A DNA stretch of 64,000 nucleotides from Intestinimonas massiliensis (ex Afouda et al. 2020) (GCF_001244995.1 NZ_LN869529.1:565454-629453), one strand, 5' to 3'; shown: positions 35,470 to 45,863, numbered from the stretch's first letter. Notes: generated by a model not told the origin, from the sequence alone. Translations and numbers: made by a program.

Positions 35470-36474
35470 TTGACAGTGAGAGAGCGGCGCGAAGCGCTGG
35501 AGCAGCAGATCCTATCCCCCTATGCCTGCCGGTCGGTGGATTCCAGGGGACGGCAGCGCCCGGCGGAGCCCTGCCCGGTCCGGACCTGCTTCCAGCGGGA
35601 CATCGACCGGATCATCCACTCCAAGGCCTTTCGGCGGCTGATGCACAAGACGCAGGTCTTTCTCCAGCCCGAGGGGGATCACTACCGTACTCGCATGACC
35701 CACACCATCGAGGTGGCCCGCATTGCCCGGACCATGGCCCGGGGCCTCCAGCTCAACGAGGACCTGACGGAGGCCGCCGCCTTTGGCCACGACCTGGGGC
35801 ACACCCCCTTCGGTCACGCCGGCGAGCGGGTCCTCGACGAGATTATGCCGGAGGGCTTCCAGCACAACGTCCAGTCCCTGCGGGTGGTGGACCGGCTGGA
35901 GCAGGACGGCGACGGCCTTAACCTGACCTACGAGGTGCGGCGGGGCATCCTGTGCCACACCGGGCCAGACACGGCCGAGACCCTGGAGGGCCGGCTCCTG
36001 CGGCTGGCCGACAAGATCGCCTATATCAACCACGACATTGACGACGCCATGCGGGGAGGCATCATCTACCCCATGGATATCCCCCTGGAGATCTCCAACG
36101 TGCTGGGCTTTACCCATTCCGAGCGGATCGACACCCTGACGGTGGACATCATCGAGTCCAGCGCCGGGACCGGGGAGATCCGGCAGTCCACCGCCTGCCG
36201 GGAGGCCATGCACAATCTGCGGGAGTTTATGTTCGAGGCGGTCTACCGCAACCCGGTGGCCAAGGGCGAGGAATCCAAAGCCCAGGACATGCTGCGGCGT
36301 CTGTTTGAATACTATAGAAAAGACCCGGACAGGCTGCCCCCTGAGTTCCAGGATATCCGGGAACGGGAGGGCGTGGAGCGGGCCGTCTGCGACTACATCG
36401 CCGGAATGACGGACAACTATGCGGTGGAAAAGTTCTCTCTGGCCTTTATACCCGTGTCCTGGTCAGTCAAGTAA
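35470..36474 (+). CDS. dgt: Deoxyguanosinetriphosphate triphosphohydrolase-like protein
   Basis: A 334-residue HD-domain hydrolase of the dGTPase-like family. The metal ligands are the His in RMTHTIEVA and the HD pair in AFGHDLGHTPFGHAGE near residue 105, and a later Asp in NHDIDDAM. It likely removes triphosphate from dNTPs to control their pool. The start is TTG 35470 with AAGGGAGGCGG upstream. Placement before dnaG and sigA is common in Clostridia and supports a replication-linked role. Confidence 0.93.
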   Translation: MTVRERREALEQQILSPYACRSVDSRGRQRPAEPCPVRTCFQRDIDRIIHSKAFRRLMHKTQVFLQPEGDHYRTRMTHTIEVARIARTMARGLQLNEDLTEAAAFGHDLGHTPFGHAGERVLDEIMPEGFQHNVQSLRVVDRLEQDGDGLNLTYEVRRGILCHTGPDTAETLEGRLLRLADKIAYINHDIDDAMRGGIIYPMDIPLEISNVLGFTHSERIDTLTVDIIESSAGTGEIRQSTACREAMHNLREFMFEAVYRNPVAKGEESKAQDMLRRLFEYYRKDPDRLPPEFQDIREREGVERAVCDYIAGMTDNYAVEKFSLAFIPVSWSVK

Positions 36475-36486
36475 AGGAAAAAACCG

Positions 36487-36516
36487 TGACAGTGCTTTCT
36501 AGGTATAGCCCTGTCA
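36487..36516. promoter_or_regulatory. Dyad upstream of dnaG
   Basis: TGACAG-N18-CTGTCA with a further GC/GC pair inside, in the 77-base gap between dgt and dnaG. It lacks a T-run. It may be an operator or an RNA hairpin that sets dnaG-sigA expression. Confidence 0.4.
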
Positions 36517-36551
36517 AAGTTTGGTAAAGATACGACAAAGGGGGGACATCC

Positions 36552-38310
36552 TTGGCCATTCCGGCGCAATTCATCGACGAGCTTACCGCCCGGTGCGACA
36601 TCGCCGACGTGGTGGCCGACTATGTGTCTCTGACGCCCAAGGGGGGAAGCCTTTGGGGCCTGTGCCCCTTCCACGGGGAGAGAACCCCGTCATTCCATGT
36701 GGTGCCGGAGAAGCAGATCTACCACTGCTTCGGCTGCGGCAAGGGCGGCGGCGTCATCAACTTCGTCATGGAGATCGAAAATCTTCCTTTTCCCGATGCG
36801 GTGCGCCTGCTGGCCAAGCGGGCGGGTCTGGAGGTGCCGGAGGAGCGGGGGAGCGCCGACCTCCGCAAGAAGCGGGAGCGGCTGCTGGCCCTGAACAAGG
36901 AGGCCGCCCGCTACTTTCATGAGACCCTCCGGTCGTCGGGCGGCCGGGCGGGGGCGGAGTACCTCTTTGAAAAGCGGCGGCTGTCCAAGGGCACGGTCAC
37001 CCGCTTCGGCCTGGGTATGGCTCCCGACGGATGGGACAACCTCATCCGGGCCATGGGGGAGAAGGGCTATGACAAGAGCGACCTGCTGGACGTGGGGCTG
37101 GTGGTCAAGAGCAAGGAGGGCCGGGTCTACGACCGCTTCCGCAACCGGGTTATGTTCCCCATCATCGACCTGCGGGGGGACGTGATCGGCTTCGGCGGCC
37201 GAGTGCTGGACGATGGCACGCCCAAATACCTCAACTCACCGGACACGGTGGTGTTCAACAAGGGCCGCAACCTCTTTGCCCTTAACATCGCCAAGCGCAC
37301 CAAGCTGGGGCGCATCATCCTCACGGAGGGCTACATGGACACCATCTCCCTGCACCAGGCGGGCTTCGACTGCGCGGTGGCCTCTCTGGGCACCGCCCTG
37401 ACCCCGGACCACGCCCAGCTTCTGGCCCGGTTCACCAAGGAGGCGGTCATCGCCTACGACGGCGATGGGGCGGGGGTCTCGGCGGCCCAGCGTGCCATCC
37501 CCATCCTGGAGAAGACGGGCATCCAGGTCAAGGTCCTGCGGATGCAGGGGGCCAAGGACCCGGACGAGTATATCAAGTCTTTCGGCCGGGAGGCCTTTGC
37601 CCGGCTGCTGGATCAGAGCGAGAACCACATCGACTACCGCATCCGGCAGATCCGGCAGAAGTACGATCTGACCGACGACGCCCAGAAGGTGGAGTTCCTG
37701 CGGGACGCGGCGGGGCTGGTGGCCTCGCTGGCCCGCCCGGTGGAGCGGGAGGTCTACGGCGCCCGCTGCGCCCAGGCGGCGGGTATCTCTGCCGAGGCCA
37801 TGGCCCAGGAGGTCAAGCGGGAGCTGTCCCGCCGGCTGAAGAAGGAGAAGAAGCAGCAGGAGCGCCGGGACCTGTCCCCGGCCCTCCAGCTCCAGCCCAG
37901 GGAGCGGGCCATGCGGTACGAGAACATCCGCTCCGCTCGGGCGGAGGAGGGGGTCCTGCGGCTCGTTCTGCTGGACCCGGAGCTGCTGAAGCGGGCGGAG
38001 CGCCTGGGGCCGGAGCAGTTCTCCGCACCGCTGCTGGCGCGGGTGTTCACCCTGCTGCGGGAGCGCTGGAGCGCCGGGCTGTCTGTAAGCCTTCCCGCCC
38101 TGGCGGGGGAGCTGGAGCCCGGTGAGATGAGCCATCTGACCGGTGTGCTGAACCAGCCGGAGTCCCTGCAGAATGCCGAGGAGGCCATGGGGGACTACAT
38201 AGAGATCATAGAGACCGAAGCCGCCAAGCGGGCGGGGGACGGCAGAGCCGACCCCCTTCTGGTGATGCGGGAGAAATACCGAGAGAAAAAAGGGTACGGA
38301 GGATGCATCC

Positions 38311-38318
<8 letters not shown>
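36552..38318 (+). CDS. dnaG: DNA primase
   Basis: A 588-residue primase. The N-terminal zinc motif is CPFHGE...CFGCGKGG (about residues 39-65). The catalytic core has the TOPRIM glutamate in EGYMDTI near residue 262 and the aspartates in AYDGDGAG near residue 305. The C-terminal DnaB-interaction domain is present. The start is TTG 36552 after AAAGGGGGGA. It overlaps sigA by 8 bases, the classic macromolecular synthesis pair. Confidence 0.97.
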
Positions 38319-39630
<1,312 letters not shown>

Positions 39631-39641
39631 GGTGCCGGACC

Positions 39642-40109
39642 ATGGTGGAAGTAAAATTTTTTGACCAGGCGCTGGACAGCGACCTGAAGTTCGCGGTGAT
39701 TGCCGCCCGCTATGAGGATCGGTGGCTGCTCTGCCGCCACAGGGACCGGCAGACCTGGGAGATGCCCGGAGGCCATCGGGAGCCGGGGGAGAGCATCTAC
39801 CAGACCGCCCGGCGGGAGCTGCTGGAAGAGACGGGGGTGGCCGAGTGCCAGCTTGAGGCGGTCTCGGCCTACGGGGTCTACACCGAGGACGGGCAGCGCA
39901 CCTACGGCGGGCTATTTTTCGCGGAGGTGGAGGAGCTGGGCCGTCGGCCGGAGGGCTCTGAGATCGCGGAGAACCGCCTGGTGGAGGGGCTGCCGGAGCA
40001 TATGACCTATCCGGACATCCAGCCCGTGCTGCTGCAGCGCGTCCAGCAGTGGCTGGAGGAGGGGAATTACCGTCCCCTGCTGGAGGATTTGTTCGAGCAG
40101 TTCTATTGA
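39642..40109 (+). CDS. Nudix hydrolase
   Basis: A 155-residue Nudix protein with the full Nudix box GHREPGESIYQTARRELLEETG near residue 46. The N-terminal KVKFF-like strand and AVIAARYEDRWLLCRH are typical. It hydrolyses a nucleoside diphosphate-linked compound; the exact substrate is unknown. It starts 11 bases after sigA. A terminator follows. Confidence 0.92.
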   Translation: MVEVKFFDQALDSDLKFAVIAARYEDRWLLCRHRDRQTWEMPGGHREPGESIYQTARRELLEETGVAECQLEAVSAYGVYTEDGQRTYGGLFFAEVEELGRRPEGSEIAENRLVEGLPEHMTYPDIQPVLLQRVQQWLEEGNYRPLLEDLFEQFY

Positions 40110-40119
40110 ACAGGCAGGA

Positions 40120-40154
40120 AAAAAGACTGCGGAGCCGTCTCCGCAGTCTTTTTG
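40120..40154. terminator. Bidirectional terminator between the Nudix and XRE genes
   Basis: Stem AAAGACTGCGGAG / CTCCGCAGTCTTT with A-run and T-run on its two sides, between convergent genes. Confidence 0.92.
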
Positions 40155-40189
40155 TTTCATAAAAGGCCCGCTTCCTCTGAACAGAGGGA

Positions 40190-40426
40190 TCAACCCGCCT
40201 CCAGAAATTTGCTGGGAGGTACGTCCAGAACTTCGGAAATACGAAAAAGGGTATCGAGAGAAATTCCCTTCAGCTTGACACCGTTGTTGGCCTCTACCTG
40301 ACTGATAAAGGACCAACTTTTTCCGATGCGCTCAGCAAATTGCTCCTGCGTGTAGCCGCGCATTTTTCGATAGTACGCGATACGCAGTCCCAGCATGCGA
40401 TACTTATCCCGGTATTTCTCGTGCAA
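40190..40426 (-). CDS. XRE family transcriptional regulator
   Basis: A 78-residue single-domain HTH regulator: LGLRIAYYRKMRGYTQEQFAERIG, then SWSFISQVEANN and the LDTLFRISEVLDVPPSKFL tail. I use TTG 40426 as start because AGGGGTG lies 7 bases upstream; an internal ATG at 40396 has a weaker site. It diverges from the small gene at 40555 and an AT-rich dyad lies between, so it probably regulates both. Confidence 0.85.
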   Translation of the reverse strand: MHEKYRDKYRMLGLRIAYYRKMRGYTQEQFAERIGKSWSFISQVEANNGVKLKGISLDTLFRISEVLDVPPSKFLEAG

Positions 40427-40483
40427 TAAAATACACCCCTACATTATGTTACCAAAATCAGAACGTTTTTATTACGGGATAAG

Positions 40484-40524
40484 AGTAAGTAATTATTTAC
40501 TTTTAGCGAGTAATGTGGTATTGT
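40484..40524 (+). promoter_or_regulatory. Promoter and putative XRE operator for the gene at 40555
   Basis: TTTACT (40496-40501), a 17-base spacer and TATTGT (40519-40524). The -35 is embedded in the palindrome AGTAA-N8-TTACT (40484-40501), a plausible site for the divergently encoded XRE protein. Confidence 0.6.
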
Positions 40525-40554
40525 AAGTGAAAGGGATGTGAGAGGGGCGGTTAC

Positions 40555-40815
40555 ATGCGGCAGGGAGAAGAGCTGTTGGATACTGTATATCGGACGGTAA
40601 GGTGTACCTATTTGTCTGACCTGCGGGAGGAGCCCTATCTGGAGTCGGCGATCGGGTACCTCTCCGGCGTGGAACCTGAAGATTATCCGCTGTATCAATG
40701 GCAGGATGCCGTCCGCTACCTGACGGGAGTCAGCCTTTCTTTTGAGACTCCGGAGGCGGTGCGGGAATTCTTTGCCGGCCTGGCGGAAGGGGAGTGGGCC
40801 CCATGTCTGCCTTAG
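40555..40815 (+). CDS. Small acidic protein of unknown function
   Basis: An 86-residue protein with net negative charge. No known motif; it has a YLSDLREEPYLESAIGYL segment and an aromatic middle (DYPLYQWQDAVRYL). AGAGGGG precedes ATG 40555, and a terminator follows, so expression is credible. It is divergent from and probably controlled by the XRE gene. The pairing of an HTH gene with a small acidic gene is like many small regulatory units, but it does not look like a toxin. Confidence 0.65.
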   Translation: MRQGEELLDTVYRTVRCTYLSDLREEPYLESAIGYLSGVEPEDYPLYQWQDAVRYLTGVSLSFETPEAVREFFAGLAEGEWAPCLP

Positions 40816-40856
40816 ACCCAGGCCCATTGGACTGTGCGCATATGGAACAGACGACA

Positions 40857-40893
40857 AAAAAATTTCCCTCCGCTTTGCGGAGGGAAATTTTTG
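40857..40893. terminator. Bidirectional terminator between the small gene and leuA
   Basis: Stem AAATTTCCCTCCGC / GCGGAGGGAAATTT with a short loop, flanked by A- and T-runs, serving both convergent genes. Confidence 0.9.
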
Positions 40894-40902
40894 TAAATAA
40901 GC

Positions 40903-42594
40903 CTATTGCTTGGCGGTGACCGCCCGGTTAATGGCGGAGAGAATGCCGCGCAGCGGGGCCAGGTTGATGTTGTGGTCCACGCCTACGCCGAAGATGTCCT
41001 GCCCCTGTGCGTCCCGGAGCTGGATATAGGCCACGGCCATGGAGTCGGAGCCGGCCTGAATGGCGTGCTCCTTGTAATCCACGAAGGTGAAGCGGTCCAT
41101 TTTCTGGCCGTGAATGGCGTTGAAGAAGGCGTCGATGGGGCCGTTGCCCTCGCCGCAGACCTCAAAGACGGTCTCTTTGTGCCGTAGCGTGCCACGGAAG
41201 ACCACGTGAGACCGGCCCTGCACGTCCGCCGTCTCCTGGAAAGCGTGCCGGAGCAGCGTGTAGGGGCTGCTGATGTCCACATAGGCGTGTTGGAACAGCT
41301 CAAAGATGCGCTGAGGCTGGAGCTCCGTCCCGACCCGGTCGGTCTCCACCTGGACAATGTGGCCGAACTCGGCATGCATGGCTTTGGGCAGGTCGTAGCC
41401 GAAGCTCTGCTGCATCACGAAGGCGGCGCCGCCCTTGCCGGACTGGCTGTTGATGCGGATGATGGGCTCGTACTGGCGGCCCACGTCGGCGGGGTCGATG
41501 GGGAGATAGGGAATCTCCCAGAGCGGAGACCGGTTCTCCTTCCGGTACTGCACGCCCTTGTTGATGGCGTCCTGATGGGAGCCGGAGAAGGCGGTGAAGA
41601 CCAGCTCGCCGGCGTAGGGCTGCCGCTCGCCCACCTTCATCTTGGTGCAGCGCTCGTATACCGTACGGATGCGGTTGATGTCGGAAAAGTCCAGGCCGGG
41701 GTCCACGCCCTGGGTATACATGTTCATGGCCAGCGTGATCATATCCACGTTGCCGGTGCGCTCGCCGTTGCCGAAAAGGGTGGCCTCGATGCGCTCGGCC
41801 CCGGCCAGCATGCCCAGCTCGGCGGTGGCCACCCCCTCGCCGCGGTCATTGTGGGGGTGCAAGGAGATGACGGCGCAGTCCCGGCTGGGGAGCTTGTTGA
41901 TGAAGTACTCGATCTCGTCGGCAAAGTAGTTGGGCATGCAATTCTCCACGGTGGAGGGCAGATTCAGGATGACCTTGTTCTCCGGCGTGGCACCCAGCTC
42001 TTCCAGCACCCGCTGGCAGATGTAGACGGCGTTGTCCATTTCGGTGCCCATGAAGGACTCCGGGGAGTACTGGTAGCGCAGGTTGGTGCCGGAGCGGATG
42101 ATGGGCTCGGACAGCGCGCGGATGAGCCGGGCAGCGTCCACGGCGATCTGAGTGACGCCCTCCATATCGGTGTGGAAGACCACCTTGCGCTGGAGGGTGG
42201 AGGTGGAATTGTAGAAGTGGAGGATGACGTTTTTGGCGCCCGCCATGGCCTCGAAGGTCCGCTGGATCAGGTGGGGCCGGGCCTGGACCAGCATCTGGAT
42301 GGTCACGTCGTCGGGGATGTGACCGCCCTCGATGAGGGTGCGGAAGAACTGGAACTCCGTCTCGGAAGCGGAGGGAAAGCCCACCTCGATCTCCTTCACG
42401 CCGATGTCTACCAGGGTGTGGAAGAGTTCCAGCTTTTCTTCCACGTTCATGGGGTCGATGAGGGCCTGATTGCCGTCCCGCAGGTCCACGGAGCACCAGA
42501 CGGGAGGAGCGGTAATCTGCTTGTCGGGCCAGGTCCGGCGCTCCATTTGGATGGGAACGAAGGGGATGTACTTTTCAGCGGGATTTTTGAGCAT
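40903..42594 (-). CDS. leuA: 2-isopropylmalate synthase (long form)
   Basis: A 563-residue enzyme condensing 2-oxoisovalerate and acetyl-CoA, the first step of leucine synthesis. The long LeuA (actinobacterial-type) N terminus is seen in KYIPFVPIQMERRTWPDK and WCSVDLRDGNQALIDPM with metal and substrate residues. SLHPHNDRG carries the metal histidines. A C-terminal LeuA allosteric domain starts near residue 425. ATG 42594 has GGAGG upstream; the longer frame to 42738 reads through the T-box leader. Expression is under the T-box at 42636-42902. Confidence 0.95.
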   Translation of the reverse strand: MLKNPAEKYIPFVPIQMERRTWPDKQITAPPVWCSVDLRDGNQALIDPMNVEEKLELFHTLVDIGVKEIEVGFPSASETEFQFFRTLIEGGHIPDDVTIQMLVQARPHLIQRTFEAMAGAKNVILHFYNSTSTLQRKVVFHTDMEGVTQIAVDAARLIRALSEPIIRSGTNLRYQYSPESFMGTEMDNAVYICQRVLEELGATPENKVILNLPSTVENCMPNYFADEIEYFINKLPSRDCAVISLHPHNDRGEGVATAELGMLAGAERIEATLFGNGERTGNVDMITLAMNMYTQGVDPGLDFSDINRIRTVYERCTKMKVGERQPYAGELVFTAFSGSHQDAINKGVQYRKENRSPLWEIPYLPIDPADVGRQYEPIIRINSQSGKGGAAFVMQQSFGYDLPKAMHAEFGHIVQVETDRVGTELQPQRIFELFQHAYVDISSPYTLLRHAFQETADVQGRSHVVFRGTLRHKETVFEVCGEGNGPIDAFFNAIHGQKMDRFTFVDYKEHAIQAGSDSMAVAYIQLRDAQGQDIFGVGVDHNINLAPLRGILSAINRAVTAKQ

Positions 42595-42635
42595 GGGAAA
42601 CAGCCTCCAGTCTTTTTGAGTGGCCGGGAGGGATG

Positions 42636-42902
42636 CAAAAACGCCCCCGACCGTTGTTACGGTCAGGGGCGTATGATACGCGGTACCACCCTGATTCGGC
42701 CGCCGGTCACCCGGACAGCCCTCGTCAGCCTCCAACAAGGCTTTGGCCGGTAACGGGGCCGGACGTCCCGCCCTACTCGCGTTCAGGCGGACAGCTCAGG
42801 GGCCAGTATGCACCTGGAATCACCGCGCCGGTTCGCACCCACCACCGGCTCTCTGAGCGGGACGCACAGGTCTTGTTCCCTTCCTCGCTTTTGCTAATAT
42901 TG
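42636..42902 (-). promoter_or_regulatory. T-box riboswitch upstream of leuA
   Basis: On the minus strand, TCAGGGTGGTACCGC (42680-42694) is the T-box. The terminator stem (about 42641-42673) with a T-run follows it. AGAGAG of stem I is near 42850. By-eye folding pairs TGTGC with GCATA and places CTG (42804-42806 complement), a leucine codon, at the edge of the following loop; this specifier is tentative. The gene it controls makes leucine, so leucine tRNA sensing is expected. Confidence 0.88.
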
Positions 42903-42908
42903 CTCCAT

Positions 42909-42937
42909 ATTATAAAAGAATGCCGGGCCTTTGTCAA
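42909..42937 (-). promoter_or_regulatory. leuA promoter
   Basis: Perfect TTGACA (complement of 42932-42937), 17-base spacer and perfect TATAAT (complement of 42909-42914), driving the T-box leader. Confidence 0.93.
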
Positions 42938-42970
42938 GAAAAAATCCGGCAAATAATTTTGCAAAAAAAC

Positions 42971-42998
42971 TTGACAAATGGAATTGTTTTGGTATAAT
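42971..42998 (+). promoter_or_regulatory. tRNA-Gln promoter
   Basis: Perfect TTGACA (42971-42976), 16-base spacer, perfect TATAAT (42993-42998), divergent from the leuA promoter 33 bases away. Confidence 0.9.
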
Positions 42999-43030
42999 AA
43001 ATCCTGCGCCTGCGATAACGGGCGCGATAC

Positions 43031-43104
43031 AGCGGGATTGTGTAAGGGTAGCACGACAGACTCTGACTCTGTTTGTGAGGGTTCGAATCCTTCTCCCGCT
43101 GCCA
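43031..43104 (+). tRNA. tRNA-Gln, anticodon CTG
   Basis: A 74-base cloverleaf. Acceptor AGCGGGA/TCCCGCT, D-stem GTGT/GCAC, anticodon stem ACAGA/TCTGT around CTCTGAC (anticodon CTG, reads CAG), T-arm GAGGG TTCGAAT CCTTC, discriminator G and an encoded CCA end. Confidence 0.95.
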
Positions 43105-43110
43105 CCAAAA

Positions 43111-43142
43111 CCCTGAAGCCGCAAAGGCTTCAGGGTTTCTTG
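43111..43142 (+). terminator. tRNA-Gln terminator
   Basis: Perfect 10-bp stem CCCTGAAGCC / GGCTTCAGGG with a GCAAA loop, followed by TTTCTTG. Confidence 0.88.
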
Positions 43143-43148
43143 TATAAT

Positions 43149-43335
43149 GGAAAACCACTGGCTAGGCCAGCGGGTTAAAAGAGACTACGGCGATAGGTAT
43201 GAGAAAGAAACTCCCTATAGTGTTTACACCAAAGCATCGCAGGAAAGTATTTTACCAAGAAAAGCGAGTGGGAATAAGATGCCCGACAGGCCACATCTTT
43301 TGACGGGGCCAGCAGCGTTTGAGTCGCGGAAAAAG
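43149..43335 (+). ncRNA. Structured RNA candidate (possibly raiA-like) upstream of the YeiH gene
   Basis: About 190 bases with no convincing gene, but with several self-complementary elements. Hairpin AACC-A-CTGGC-TAG-GCCAG-C-GGGTT occupies 43152-43176. ATAGG...CCTAT encloses GAG...CTC (about 43194-43218). An AAGATG...CATCTT pair lies near 43279-43302. TATAAT (43143-43148) sits just before it. The purine-rich loops and single-stranded GTTTACACCAAAGCA look like a conserved RNA core, and the size fits raiA RNA of Clostridia, which I recall but cannot verify. It could also be a leader of the YeiH gene. Confidence 0.5.
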
Positions 43336-43349
43336 GAGAAGAGAGCCAT

Positions 43350-44366
43350 ATGAAATGGATCAGAAGAAATGGACCGGGTATCCTGGTCTGCCTGTGTATC
43401 GCCGTTCCCGCCTGGTTTTTGGGGAGAACCTTTGAGGTGGTGGGAGGGCCGGTATTCGCCATCCTCCTCGGTATGGTCATGGCTCTGTTCTGGAAAGAGC
43501 AGGGCCAGGCCCGGGCCGGCATCACTTTTACTTCGAAGAAGATACTCCAGCTTGCGGTGGTCCTGCTGGGCTTTGGCATGAACCTGTCCAGTGTCGCCAA
43601 GGTGGGGGCCCAGTCCCTACCCATCATCCTGTCCACCATCACTACCTCGCTGGTGGCGGCCTTTGTTTTACATAAGCTGCTGCATATGGACGCCAAGATA
43701 TCCACCTTAATCGGTGTGGGTTCCTCCATCTGCGGCGGCTCCGCCATTGCCGCCACGGCACCCGTCATCGGCGCAGACGATGAGGAGATCGCCCAGTCCA
43801 TCTCGGTGATCTTCCTGTTCAATGTTCTCGCGGCGCTGACTTTCCCGACTCTGGGCGGGATGCTGGGGCTGTCCAACGAGGGTTTCGGGCTTTTTGCCGG
43901 CACCGCCGTCAACGACACCTCTTCCGTCACTGCGGCAGCGGCGGCCTGGGACGGTATACACGGCAGCAGCACGCTGGACACTGCCGCCATCGTCAAGATG
44001 ACCCGTACCCTTGCCATCATCCCTATTACACTGGTGCTGGCCTTCCTTCGCACCAGGCAGGAGGAGAAGAGCGTCCGGGGCACTGGCGTAACGGTGAGCC
44101 TGAAAGAGATCTTTCCCTGGTTTGTCCTCTTTTTTGTGCTGGCTTCGGTGGTGACGACCCTGCTACCCCTTCCTGCCGCCGTCACCGGCTTTTTGAAGAG
44201 CGCCAGCAAATTCTTCATCGTCATGGCCATGGCCGCCATCGGCCTGAACACCGACGTGGTCAAGCTGGTCCGGACCGGAGGTAAGCCCATCTTTATGGGC
44301 TTTTGCTGCTGGGTGGCCATCGCCTGCGTCAGCCTGGGGGTGCAGCACTTGCTCCATATCTGGTGA
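43350..44366 (+). CDS. YeiH family (UPF0324) putative sulfate exporter-like membrane protein
   Basis: A 338-residue membrane protein with about ten hydrophobic segments. The family signature region is [19 protein letters not shown] near residue 122, followed by [17 protein letters not shown] near residue 184. AAAAAGGAG precedes ATG 43350. Members are annotated as putative sulfate exporters, but the substrate is not proven. The unexplained structured segment at 43149-43335 may regulate it. Confidence 0.88.
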   Translation: MKWIRRNGPGILVCLCIAVPAWFLGRTFEVVGGPVFAILLGMVMALFWKEQGQARAGITFTSKKILQLAVVLLGFGMNLSSVAKVGAQSLPIILSTITTSLVAAFVLHKLLHMDAKISTLIGVGSSICGGSAIAATAPVIGADDEEIAQSISVIFLFNVLAALTFPTLGGMLGLSNEGFGLFAGTAVNDTSSVTAAAAAWDGIHGSSTLDTAAIVKMTRTLAIIPITLVLAFLRTRQEEKSVRGTGVTVSLKEIFPWFVLFFVLASVVTTLLPLPAAVTGFLKSASKFFIVMAMAAIGLNTDVVKLVRTGGKPIFMGFCCWVAIACVSLGVQHLLHIW

Positions 44367-44371
44367 GACGA

Positions 44372-44398
44372 AGCCGCCCCATAGGGCGGCTGGTTTCC
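44372..44398 (+). terminator. Probable terminator of the YeiH gene
   Basis: Stem AGCCGCCC / GGGCGGCT with a short loop; only TTT follows after GG, so it is a weak call. Confidence 0.55.
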
Positions 44399-44489
44399 CC
44401 TCACGGCATGAAGGTGCAAATTCCAACACAGAAAATGGGAAATTTGATATGGTAGGATTGCTTTATTCCATAGGAAATGGGGGAAACCC

Positions 44490-45863
44490 ATGTCCATTCA
44501 TGAAGAATGCGGCGTTTTTGGCATCTATGACCCGGCCGGAGACTGCGCCCGTACCACCTATTACGGGCTTTACTCCCTCCAGCACCGGGGGCAGGAGGCC
44601 TGCGGCATCGCCACCATCAACGACCGGGAGCTGTCCTATCATAAAGACCTGGGGCTGGTGGGGGATGTGTTCCATCAGGACGTCCTGGACAGACTGGGCG
44701 GGACCATGGCGGTTGGCCATGTGCGCTACTCCACCACCGGCGGCGTCCGACGGGAGAACGCCCAGCCCCTGACACTGAAATACGTCAAAGGGACCCTGGC
44801 AGTGGCCCACAATGGCAATCTGGTCAATACGCCGGAGCTGCGTACGAGCTTTGAATATCGGGGCGCGATCTTTCAGACCACCACCGATTCAGAGCTCATC
44901 GCCTATGCCATTGCCCAGGAGCGGCTGCGCTGCGGCTCGGCGGAGGAAGCGGTGTGCCAAGCGGTCAAGGGCCTGCGGGGGGCGTTTTCCCTCATCGTCA
45001 TGTCGGCCCGGAAGCTGATCGCCGCTCGGGACCCCTGGGGCTTCCGGCCCTTGTGCATGGGCAGAAGGGGGCAGGCGGTGGTATTTGCCTCGGAATCCTG
45101 CGCTCTGGACGCGGTGGGAGCCGCCTTTGAGCGCGAGATCGACCCCGGCGAGATCGTAGTGGTAGAGGACGGACAGGTCCGCTCCATCCGGGAAAACTGC
45201 GCCGGCGCCACCTCACACATGTGTATCTTTGAATACATTTACTTTGCCCGGCCCGACTCGGTGATCTGCGGGCAATCCGTCCACGAGGCCCGCCTGGAGG
45301 CCGGCCGCATCCTGGCCCGGGAGCACCCGGTGGACGCCGACGTGGTCATCGGTGTGCCTGACTCCGGCCTGGATGCCGCCATGGGCTATGCCGAGGAGTC
45401 CGGCATTCCGTACGGCCAGGGCTTTGTGAAGAACCGTTACATCGGCCGCACCTTTATCACCCCTGACCAGCAGAGCCGGGAACAGGCCGTCCGCATCAAG
45501 CTGGGTGCCCTCCGGAGCACAGTCGAGGGCCGGCGGGTGGTTATGATCGACGACTCCATCGTCCGGGGTACTACCTCCCGGCAGATCATCAGCCTGCTGC
45601 GGGAGGCGGGGGCTAAAGAAGTGCACTTCCGGGTCTCTGCCCCGCCCTTCATCGCCCCCTGCTACTTTGGCACCGATATCCCGGACAAGAAGGATCTCAT
45701 CGCCTGCCACCACACGGTGGAGGAAATCCGCCGGCTTGTGGGGGCGGACACCCTGGGATTCCTCAGCGTGGATGCCCTGGAGCGCATCGCGCCCAGCGCC
45801 GCCTGCGGCTTCTGTAAGGGTTGTTTTACCGAGGAATACCCCGTGGCCACCGCCGGCATGTGA
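44490..45863 (+). CDS. purF: Amidophosphoribosyltransferase
   Basis: A 457-residue enzyme for the first step of purine synthesis. A short propeptide (MSIHEE) precedes Cys7, the glutaminase nucleophile in ECGVFGIYD. The phosphoribosyltransferase signature is VVMIDDSIVRGTTS near residue 350. Cysteines in MCIFEY and CGFCKGCF near the C terminus match the iron-sulfur class as in Bacillus. GGGGG lies before ATG 44490. It stands alone here, without other pur genes. Confidence 0.96.
   Translation: MSIHEECGVFGIYDPAGDCARTTYYGLYSLQHRGQEACGIATINDRELSYHKDLGLVGDVFHQDVLDRLGGTMAVGHVRYSTTGGVRRENAQPLTLKYVKGTLAVAHNGNLVNTPELRTSFEYRGAIFQTTTDSELIAYAIAQERLRCGSAEEAVCQAVKGLRGAFSLIVMSARKLIAARDPWGFRPLCMGRRGQAVVFASESCALDAVGAAFEREIDPGEIVVVEDGQVRSIRENCAGATSHMCIFEYIYFARPDSVICGQSVHEARLEAGRILAREHPVDADVVIGVPDSGLDAAMGYAEESGIPYGQGFVKNRYIGRTFITPDQQSREQAVRIKLGALRSTVEGRRVVMIDDSIVRGTTSRQIISLLREAGAKEVHFRVSAPPFIAPCYFGTDIPDKKDLIACHHTVEEIRRLVGADTLGFLSVDALERIAPSAACGFCKGCFTEEYPVATAGM

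Noticed and set aside
42595-42738. A 48-codon N-terminal extension of leuA
   Set aside because: It lies in the T-box and terminator; the conserved start with GGAGG is at 42594.
43147-43353. A 68-codon frame upstream of the YeiH gene
   Set aside because: No ribosome site, and it overlaps the stems of the structured region and the start of the real gene. Composition is not like the neighbours.
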